This document shows, one piece after another, positions 28,484 to 38,626 of a DNA stretch of 64,000 nt. Source of the stretch: Tomocerus qinae (Eukaryota > Arthropoda > Collembola > Entomobryomorpha > Tomoceridae). Within the stretch, counting starts at the first letter, position 1. Each line of letters starts with the position of its first letter. The DNA is taken from positions 35,514,201 through 35,578,200 of the forward strand of contig CM034548.1 of the NCBI GenBank assembly GCA_020055645.1, read 5' to 3'. The position numbers and the translations under genes are program-made. Below the pieces are notes generated by a model. The model was given only the letters and a program-made list of their open reading frames with translations, ran no database searches and was not told the DNA's origin.

Positions 28484-31400
28484 ACCAAGAGTCTAAAGCT
28501 TGAAAATGGTCTTTATAGATAAGCAAATAGTATTTATGATAAGGTACTATTATAAAGGAGAGTATATGATAGTATAGGGAGAGGATGAGATTTATATGCA
28601 TGTGGAAAGTGTGTTTATCTGTAGTCAGTGAGTTGTTTCTGTCTGCCCATCAAAGTCTAATCATACGGAAACAAATAGGACATGACATGACATACACTCC
28701 TACCTATTTACTCTATCTGCTGCTCTGTAATCAAATGCACTGCCCCATCGTCCTGACCTGACATCCCTCTCATTACCAACTAATGTGCACTCATTTATTT
28801 CCCATTTGACTACCTGCCTGCCCCTCTCAGCCCAAATGCTGACTTATTTACAAATAATAGCATGTGGGTAGAGCAGGCACTTAAAAGCACCTTCCTTCTC
28901 CCTACTTACTTACGTCCTCCATATGAGAAAGTCACGCAGGCACTTACGATGACAGTATGTCGTTTATTAGAACTTGCATTATTATTATTATTATTATTAT
29001 ACTAGCACTCCTTCCTAAGTGCATCTCTGTGTATCTACAAGATAATTGCAATCTAACTCTAAACTTTGGAGATAGTATCAGAACAAATAAAAAGGGCTAA
29101 TTCCTGAACTAATTCAGCACATTTACAGACATGAAGTTATAGTTTCTGCTTGTCGTGTCATAATTGTCAAAAGAAAGATTACACGGATACCTCCCACATA
29201 TACAATCGTATATCAATGGCCACGGAATTTTTTGGTTTTGTCTTTCTTAACAATGGAATTTAGAGATTTTTTGTGTGCATGCACACGATAAAGGGATTTG
29301 TTTGGGAGTATATGCATTTAAGTAGTTTGAGATGGACGAGTTAGAAGCGTCATATGTCTCCTTGTGTGGTTTTGGACTGGATTGATGGTGACGAGAATTG
29401 TAGGATGATGTCTAGTACAATACAAAGGTACATCGAATGCAGAAGACACAGCCAAATGAACTCTGATTGTCAGTCGAGGACGACACGGACGGTGATATGA
29501 TATGATATTAGATAGACCAACATCTAATTCCAAGTTCTCTGTAATACTAAACTAACGCGAGGACTAAGGAAGGACAGGCCAGAAAACTCTAATTCTCTTT
29601 TCTACAGCATTTGTATTCGTTGCCTTGCTTGTCTCGAAGGACCATCCGCAGAATACGTTCTGGAGTCGTGGGGAAATAAATCTTGGATGAATGTGCTCCA
29701 GAAGGGGGGAGGGGCGGGGCGGGTTGAAATTCAGACGTCTTGGATGGATGAGACCTTAGTTTAGGTTACTTTGGCGTTCCTTGCCCGCCCGACTCAATGT
29801 TCCCTTCTTTCTCATCTTCTCGGTTGACTGCCTCCATTCTGACCAGACTTGACGGCTAATCTGCCGTGAAGTTAGAAAACTCTACTCTGGGAGTTTCACC
29901 ACATGGCTAAAACATACTAGAGAATAGTAGCAAGGACTCAACTGACGATGAGCTGAGCTGACTGACTGAGTTCGACTCATCTCTCATATCCACCTAGTAG
30001 GTAGACGCACTAAAATAAACTCAAGCGATACAGTTAGTAAATAAATCCACGTTTCTCGTTCTTAGGTGCCGATAATAAATATAATGTCTCTATGCATCTC
30101 TCGACTAACTCTTCTTAAGTAGACCGAGTGTTATTATTTAGTGTGCAACTTGTATCTCTTTTCTCTATCTCTACAGATAGTCAAGTTGTAAGAGTAAATG
30201 GAAAACAAGGTACTATCTCCTACAGTTATGCATAGATTTTTATCTTCCTACTATAGTATATTTACACTTTTCTAATACCCAGCGAAAGTTTTTCCATACA
30301 AAATGCTGTGTTTGCAAAGAAGCACAAAAGAACTGTCGGCATTATGCTCCAAGTAAAATTATGTGAAAATCTCATTCATTCCATGCATTTCTTTCCCAAC
30401 AAAAACTCATAAATGAAACTTTATTTACTTGACTTGGAGCTACGGAAACTATTTAACAAAATAAATACCCTTCTTTCTCTAACTAATGTATTTAAAACCT
30501 ATACTATCCTCTATAGTAGCATCATCTTCCTTTTTTATACCAAAATTTATCATGTAACAATACGGAAGCATACTAATGTTGTTTATTCAACAGCAAGAAA
30601 TTATTTCATCTACATAAAATAATAACGCTTTAAATGCGTACTCCACTCCTATTGGCTTTAATATGCCTTTTAAACTTATTAATATAAACTGACATTCACA
30701 TTGTGTAATTGTGTATGTATTTCACTCGCTCGTGGCTCTAGCCAACTTGCTACAACAAAAATTCATATTAAAAAGCAAGAAAAATAATGACATAATTGCC
30801 ATTGTTTTCTTTTAAAAAATCATCATTCTAATTTGAATAATTATGTATAACAGATTTAATTTAACATTTTCATAGGTTATACAAGGAAAAGTGTTTTTTT
30901 CTACTTTTAAAGTTCAAAATTGGAAATCTAGGTATAGTTTAGTTCTGTGTAGTTTTACAAGGCAAAAAACATTACAGATTATATGCATAGGAAGTACAAA
31001 TAGTACTTACACTCTTGAAGTGTAAGCACAACGTATTTGTCTAGGAGTCTGAGACAGCATTTTGTAAGGAGCTCATTGGTACATTACATGGCTGAGAGGA
31101 TCGTATAGTTGGAGAGACTATATTATTATTATATTTATTACGCTAAGGATATTCAAAGGAATAAACGCTGACAATGAGAGCTTTAGTACATTTCATGTTT
31201 AGGCCACCTGTAGTTTCCTTAATCTCAAATAAGGATCATGCACGGCTCTTGTTCTCCTTTTCTTTGAGGCATTATTGAGTGCGAACAGATCCGTCAACAG
31301 AAAGCGTTTGAATAGCAGATGCTTAACGATATTGTACTTCTGCTGCAAGGAACTGCCTTTTCAAATGTCCAATTCAAATTGTCGGTACTAATTTTTGGTA

Positions 31401-34400
31401 TACTATTCACATACAATGCGAGGAATTTCTTTTTGCTGTAAGTACATGGATTGAGAATAATTGACCAGGACAAGTAAACCACAGAGGATTTTTACTGAAT
31501 GTGTTTACTATATAGTACTATATAATGTATAAGAATATTATCATATAGCAGTATTTACATGAGTTATTCCACCCACATAATAATCATCTATGCAAGTGAA
31601 GTGCATAAATACTTAAGTCATACCTACATTGTAATGCACTCTCTGGACTGATCTGTTTGTGTGTTCATGTCATTTCATTATTAGTCTGGAAGAATGACGG
31701 GATAAATATATGTACACATTCGTCGGTATAGTGGAATTTGAGTGTTTGTAAATGGCACGGTCGTTGCAATTAGTTGACAATGAGAGTTGTTTGCTACGAG
31801 AAGAGTGGCTGACTGCCCGGATAAGTAAGGGACCATTGAAACACTGAAAGGTTTTAAGTAGGGCTCTTTCAGTTACATTTGTTTCGGCTAAATAGCACTC
31901 CAACCAGAACTATGCACCTCTAACTCAGCTAAACACAATCTTTTCTACTCTTGCACTATACAAAGCTTTACTCACTTCAATAAAGACCATACAAACATAA
32001 AGATCGACAAGTGCTCAAATCCCCCAGACATATTAATATAACCAAATGCATATTCGTCTCAAGAGTTTACATTTTTCCATCTATTTACCAAGTACTTACG
32101 TGTAGTAGCATTATCATCAACTACCAAAATTGTTATTTCCTTGAGCTGTTACAGAAAACATGATTTACACAATGTGGAGGTGTTTATTACTTCCAAACAT
32201 GTATACATATGCCTACATTGATTTTTGATTACTACTTTGTATACCGCCGTTTCGGTTGTACGAATTCTTTGTTTGTTTATCGTTTGTTTTTAAATTACAA
32301 TTTTTAAACTAAGCCAACACTGATAGCAATCTCCTGCTTTGTTTACATTTATCAATGGTTTAAACAAAATAGTATCTATGTACAGCGAAATTGCAGTCAA
32401 AGCATTTTTCAATTTTCTGCATAATATTCATTTTGTGTCTACAAATGTTGAAAAGCAATATTACAACAGGAAGAATTTGGAAGAAACTCTTGCCATGAAG
32501 TATGAATATAAAAAAATGTTTAAAGCATGCTCTGTAGAAGAAAGAAGCTTAGAGGATATTGATACATTTAAATATGAGCCATAAGAGCTGACAATACGCA
32601 CAGTTGAGAGATTAGTGTTCCCTTAAACTGAAGCTCGTATGTAAAATGTAGAAAAATATTTCATGCGAAGGATTCATGCTATAGATAGTCAGAGTCAGTA
32701 ATCTCTATCTCTACAATGATATGATTTTGCCTCAAGTTTGTCAACTTTTGAGTGATAGTTTAAGTAAGACCGTTATTATTCAAATCTTATAACATATCTT
32801 TGTTTTTTACTCAAATAAATAAAGCTAAGTACGAAGGCAGTAATTACTCATACACGTATAATTTTTGTACATAGACAATTTTAGTATCTAGCATGTTGGC
32901 ATTTTTGTGGGAGTAACAGCAGCGTGAATAAATAGTGCTATTTCATCGTATGATATATTACAGTAATTTTACCTTATAATTATTATGAATTTGGTAAGTA
33001 ATCATTGGATGTTACTAGTAAGGCTGTGTATAGATTATTATAATCTGATTATGTGCATTAATAATGATATAATTCTATGGAAATGCAAAAATGATTGGAA
33101 CTGAGACGATTTAGTCTGAAACTCTAAAAGTCTGTTTGCCAATTCTATGTTTATTTTGCTTATTCTTTGATGAGAATGTAATGCAGATACGGAATATTAC
33201 TTATCATCTTTGAATAGATGCTTAAGTGTGTTTGGCTTCCTGATATAATGATAATATAAGGACATGGCCAGGAATTCCTAACTAAACAAACGAAAAGAAA
33301 AGAATTTTTTAAACGAAGCATTGAGAAGAAACTCTCAAAAAGAAAAGTGAAGGGAAGAGAAAAATGAGACATATGATAGAAAGATAGAGGAAAGAGTCGC
33401 TCTAGAATGATATGGATTCACTCAAGCAATCTAATAACCAGATAAAAAGACCTGTGAATGGATGGATGGAACTCGCTAGCTATGCAGCATCCAAATATAC
33501 AAAAATCTTGAATCCAGATTCATTATACCGTCTTGAATCGTTGAAAGGTATATAATGCTAGATTTATCTTTACAAACATACTTACTATTTATATCGTAGC
33601 ATTAACTGTACGTATATTTTCTTACCATACAGAAGATATGGACTATAATAATCATATTCAACAAAGATGTGTCTATATACAGAGAAACTGACTATCCAAA
33701 GCCCAACTGTTTTTAATATACTTACTTCTACCACGATTTTTAATGGAATGAAATTGATTTCTTTTTTGGCAGATTTAAATACAATTAACCATCATCCAAT
33801 ACAAAAATAAAGCATTGAATTGTACTAAGATTAATATTTACTCTACTGCACTACATAACTCATGTGGAGCAAATAGAACGACTTCTTGGTTCAAAATGAG
33901 ATTGTATGAATAAAACAAATTTAAACTATTCAGGTTAAATTATGTATAAGTAAGGATTTGAGAATTTCTGCTCCCTTTAATCAGTTTCCATTTATACCAA
34001 AGATATTGACATAAATTCGTAATGAAATACGCAAATAATCATTTGGCTCTTATTTGCGCTTTTAATTCCACCTAGTTACGTGATATAGAAGAGTACAAAG
34101 AGAATACCAAAAAGCAAGTAAATTTTCTGTAATAATAGTGTTTCGACATCTTCCCTCTTGAAAAACCATTCTATAGTATAATTTCATTTTTTATTTACAT
34201 ATAACATTTTATTTTGGATTTAAATTATGCAAGATGAAATTGCATTTGTTAGTATTTAACACTTGAACACATATTCTGATTGGTTTGCATGAATTTGCAT
34301 ATTATACGTTTTTGGCAAAGTAGCAAAATGAATGCAAACAAAATCTGCTATCATAAAAACTACATCATAAAAATGGTGTATGATATAAAATAATGAAAAG

Positions 34401-36944
34401 GAGGGTTAATAATTTTTAATAATAGTATTTGAGATATTTCCATGGTAGGTTGGAAGGATGATATATTGTAGGGATAAAAACGTGGTTATATGTAAGGACA
34501 GACAGACAAAGTAGTAATTGAGACCCCCCGCATTAATTGCAGTCGATTTGGATCTCTGAATCGTTGAAGTCTAACCATAAAATCAGAAAATTTTTCCAAA
34601 ATCCCTCGTCGAAATGTTTTATAATTAAGTTTCCGTTTGAAGTTTTCCTTCCCTTGTAAATGCAATCACTGTCGAGTGGTTTTCAGTTTGGTTATGGTTT
34701 TCTATTCCAGTGCTATTCCTTGTGCACTCCAGAAAAGAATTGAAGAGAGGAGAGAAGAGTAGTAGATCAGATGAAAACCAATCGAAATGAAAGGCAAACG
34801 ACGGAAGGAAAGAACTCATAGCATAGAATAATATAATATAACGGTAAATAAGATAAAGTATATCGGGAGATGGAAACGTAAATATTATAATATACTGTCG
34901 TAGAAAATGCGTGGTCGTCGTAAGTGGGAGACTCCTATCTGGCTGTATAAATGCGGTTTTGGTAGTTGTGCTCGTGTGAGTGAAATTATATTAATTTTAG
35001 GATTTCATCCCGCTATACGAGGCCACTTGAGAATACTTAGTCCTACTTAGGAGGATATGGAAGGACACAATGCAAGTGTCAATATAGAATTCTATCTATA
35101 TTCGGTAGAAATACTACAAATATTACAACATTGTGTAGTTCCCCACATCAAATCACATAACATCATCTCACAAAACACTTCACTCAATTACAGAGCCTAA
35201 CCCAGTAGCTCTATTTGTATTTGCTTCATTACTATTCCATTTACTTGGCTCGATCAAACGATTTTGCACACTGTGACCAAAGGCAAGGAAAGGAAAAGGA
35301 CCGCGACCGCACACTGCTCTACTTAGATATACTCCCTTAATAACGTTACAAACGTATTAGATATACTAATGAAATAAAACAGATTATCAAGGCTCTCTGT
35401 TGATCCGCATCTGAGCTGATGAAACCATCTCCTAACATAATGTAATACAATGTCTATTAATTCTGCCAACTAGTTTTACATTCAAAATATCTAATTCCTT
35501 ATTTTCCTTTTATTTACAACTTTGTCAGTTCTCAAATGAAACTTGTCCTACCACCCACGGCTGTCGCATCAGACTTCTCATCCTCATTTCTTAGAAACAC
35601 TTATTTTTATCCTTTCCAAAACCTTCGCAGTATTTCAGTTCTAACGTTTTTATGACAAGCACACAAAGAGCTTATTCTCAGGAATACTAAATATAGACTT
35701 AATGTAACATTAAAACATCCTTTAATGTATCTCTTGCAAAACAATTTCTCCGTCCTCCACACACCCAAATGTCATTTGCGTTTCAATGCAACAGTTTTAT
35801 ATTTAGTTGAATATATATGATTGATCTTTACTAATTGGAGCAGAAAGATCTTGGAAACATACGCCCGTAACTAATAATAGTATTCCCAGCGGGCGAGGAC
35901 AAAGAATGTTAAAATACGCTATTGAATAACTTTATACTGTAGGTGTAGATTTCCAGGAGATATATAAGCAAATTATTTAAATGGGTCAGATAATACTTAA
36001 GAATACTTGTGATTTCCATTTTACCAAACTGATAACATAATAGCGAGCAATTTGTAAGGACTGGAGGAGAAACATGATTCATTGACGTATTCTTATTCTT
36101 ACTAAATTCACTTCTATGCTTTTAAGTACACTACTTATGTATTGGACCCATGATTGGATGAAATGAATACACCGAAAATCCATTAGCATAAGAAATGATA
36201 ACGACTCCACATTGTCCACATCATGACTTGTGCAAATACCAATAGATGAAATACATGCAGTAGGTAATGTAACTGATGAACTCACCATAATATAACATTT
36301 TCGTGACTGCAATTAATTTTCTTGATATAATTTAAATTATCGAAATTGGAAAGGAGCTTTACGAGATCAAAATAATATTCTTTAAATCAAGTTGACTCGT
36401 CATTTCCTAACCTAAACTAAAGGATACACATTCAAAAAGACTCACCAGCTATACAGAGCTACAATTTTCCATTCTATGCTGCTAGCAGTCTAAGCCAGCC
36501 AAAGTTGCTGTATAAGTAAGCGGCTGGACAGAAATGAAACACGAGAACCCTCTATGGATTAGGAGATTAAAATATTGCGACGTCAAGATATATTCTGAAA
36601 GAACTAAATAATGCTTTTCGGCATGGAACAAAGATTTCGTGCTACTTGCAGACTCCATCCGTGCATTTACTGTCAATATGGATACCGTAGGTTGAGTAAC
36701 AATAATATAGTCCGTTCATTCCAAACCCAATAGCCTTTAATTCATATTTTCAAAAATGAATGACATTCACCAGATATTTAACGAACATTTTTAAATTAAA
36801 GTGATTAAGATTCCTCGCCGATATTCATATTATCTGTAATAGTTTTAAGCAAAACTAAAAAGTCAATAACACTTTCATACATACAAAACCTTGAGCAATG
36901 GCCATTGGCATTCAATAATGTCATGTTTTAGGAATGGATGTTGG
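28484..36944. other. A+T-rich stretch without recognisable genes
   Basis: Apart from the small open frame at 32339-32584, nothing is identifiable. There is an ATT microsatellite at about 28978-29000 and a G-rich patch (ggggggaggggcgggg) near 29704. Cys-containing minus-strand frames at about 31.3-31.5 and 31.7-31.9 kb have plausible splice acceptors but no family resemblance. Confidence 0.45.
32339..32584 (+). CDS. Possible small protein or 3'-terminal exon, unrecognised
   Basis: The frame encodes 81 residues. The second half is charged and looks like real protein (EKQYYNRKNLEETLAMKYEY, then a C-terminal acidic end SLEDIDTFKYEP), with less low-complexity bias than its surroundings. An AATAAATAAA polyadenylation-type signal follows about 230 bases downstream (near 32813-32823). 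No signal peptide, membrane segment or known motif is visible. It could be a single-exon small protein, the last exon of a longer gene, or a chance frame. Confidence 0.25.
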   Translation: MFTFINGLNKIVSMYSEIAVKAFFNFLHNIHFVSTNVEKQYYNRKNLEETLAMKYEYKKMFKACSVEERSLEDIDTFKYEP

Positions 36945-37240
36945 GGCCCGAAAACTAATATTTCGAAGTTTTATGAATATTGCAGGTTAAAAATTAAATT
37001 GTCGATGTTCTGTGCATTCTGTGGTCTAAAAGTTTAATACTTAACATTTCAACAACTTCGGAAAAATTTTTAACCCGCAATATGCACAAAACTTCAAAAA
37101 TTTAAATTTTGGATCGTAATATGCATAATAGTTCGAAAATTTAATTTTTAGACCACAATGTGCACAAAACTTTGAAATTTTAATTTTTAGACTATATTGT
37201 ACAAAAAACTTCGAATTTTTAATTTTTTGACTATACATTA

Positions 37241-37676
37241 GTAGTAATCAAAATTAAAATCGAATCGGATTTGATTTAGATTCAGATTGAAGAAAATGGA
37301 TCAAATCCAACATAGCTTTTGAGTGCTCTGATTAAAATAATTTGACAACTATGACGATTCAATAACAAAAGTAATGATATTCTTGGATATTCTACAGCTT
37401 AGCCAAGGTGAGTGAAATTGCCATGGTAATTGTCCCCATAACAATTTCACTCACCTTGACCTTAGCTAAAAAAGTATTAGGCTGATTCCGCACTTTAAGA
37501 CTACAACCTGCGATTTTCTAACCAAAATCTTTCTAATCCGAATCTAAATCGTCCCAGGAGACGATTCAAAAAATTCCGATGAGAACGATACGATTTTCTT
37601 GTTCGCGCATGAGCAGACGCAGTTTTGATGCAAAAAAGTAAATCAAATCGGATTCGATTCTACTTTTGATTACTAC
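37241..37676. mobile_element. 436-bp inverted-repeat element (MITE) inside the 46-bp array
   Basis: The ends are inverted repeats of roughly 35 bases: GTAGTAATCAAAA then AATCGAATC-GATTTGATTTA on the left, with the reverse complement on the right. TA flanks both ends (37239-37240 and 37677-37678). It separates two parts of one tandem array, as expected for an insertion. It has no coding capacity. TA targets suggest a Tc1/mariner-type origin. Confidence 0.75.
37398..37468. repeat. Nested hairpin inside the MITE
   Basis: The arm aggtgagtgaaattg (37406-37420) pairs with caatttcactcacct (37442-37456). Weaker pairing continues outwards (cttagcc against ggtc-ttagc). It sits in the middle of the 436-bp element and may be a second, smaller inserted element. 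Confidence 0.65.
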
Positions 37677-37850
37677 TATTGTACACAAAACTTCGAATTT
37701 TCTATTTTTAGACCACATTGTACACAAAGCTTCGAAACTTAATTTTCGGACAAATGTGCACAGTGAAAGTCAAAATTTTGATTTTTATTCCTTTTTTTCG
37801 AAAACTTGGATTTTTTAAATTTTAGACCACTGTGCGTTCCAATATTTGAA

Positions 37851-38626
37851 ATTGCGTAATGTTTAACTGCAACTTGACCATCCCCTTTTTTAGGTTGGGG
37901 GGAGGTCCTACTTTGGAGGTCATTAGGTGGGGCAAGGTATGGAGCGTGAGAATATTGGCACCCACTATGCATTTAGCCTCCGTTCCTATCTAGTGCCCGT
38001 GTATGTGAGACTGCTTGATGAAATCAACACAAAAAATTTTGAGTTCTGCTGGTTCTGTAGAATAGTTTGTTACATATGGACACAGAATTATTTTATGCTG
38101 TAGTAACGTTGGATACACACTCTTTAACTTAAACCGTCGTTTGAGAATTTATCGATAAATTACTCCATTTCAATGTTTTAGACATTTTGGTCACCGAATT
38201 GATTCTGTTCCCAGCAAACGAAAAACGAAGTCAACATTTGTCAGCTAGACTGTCTGGTTTTGGTTTGGGTAAAATTAAGCTAAAGATATACGAATTAGGA
38301 TATAAATGAATAAATAAAAAGGTTTGTTCAACTGATAGAAATGGTGTAAAGAATTGTATTAACATAATTAATAATGTATAACATATTTAGTATAATGCTA
38401 ATAGAAGCACAAATGTTTAGTGACGTTTAAGTACATACTACCAGTTCAATTATATCATAGTATCATTTTCCTACCATAAATTACCAAAATTATTAACATT
38501 TGCATAATTCACACTTACACAAAAGACCAACTGTGATAATATTCTAATTTTATTAGTGACAAATAATAATAAAATTTAAAAAATCAAAAAGTAGGATTCA
38601 TCTCTGAGATGAATATCTGTCCCGCT
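37851..38626. other. Spacer downstream of the SMC6-like gene
   Basis: A+T-rich sequence with no recognisable coding content. On the minus strand it contains the 3' untranslated region and the polyadenylation signal of the SMC6-like gene. Confidence 0.5.
38548..38553 (-). terminator. Polyadenylation signal of the SMC6-like gene
   Basis: The plus strand reads tttatt, giving AATAAA on the minus strand 73 bases beyond the stop at 38627. Position and orientation fit the end of the gene's transcript. Confidence 0.55.

Larger units (their letters stand above)
36945..37850. repeat. Array of roughly 46-bp A+T-rich repeats, interrupted by a MITE
   Basis: Imperfect units built on acacaaaacttcgaa, aatttttagaccac and attgt repeat at about 37030-37238 and again at 37679-37850. 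The gap between the two blocks is filled by the element at 37241-37676. The stretch at 36945-37030 is a unit pair in the opposite orientation (gtggtctaaaagtt), so the array begins with an inverted portion. The repeats create a spurious minus-strand frame, which is not a gene. Confidence 0.7.

Noticed and set aside
31294..31903. Cys-containing minus-strand frames that could be exons upstream of 28483
   Set aside because: The exon at 28483 already starts with its own Met and signal peptide, and these frames match no family.
37041..37238. Repetitive minus-strand frame with regular Cys and Tyr
   Set aside because: Produced by the 46-bp tandem repeat; the period is not a multiple of a known protein repeat and flanks are non-coding.
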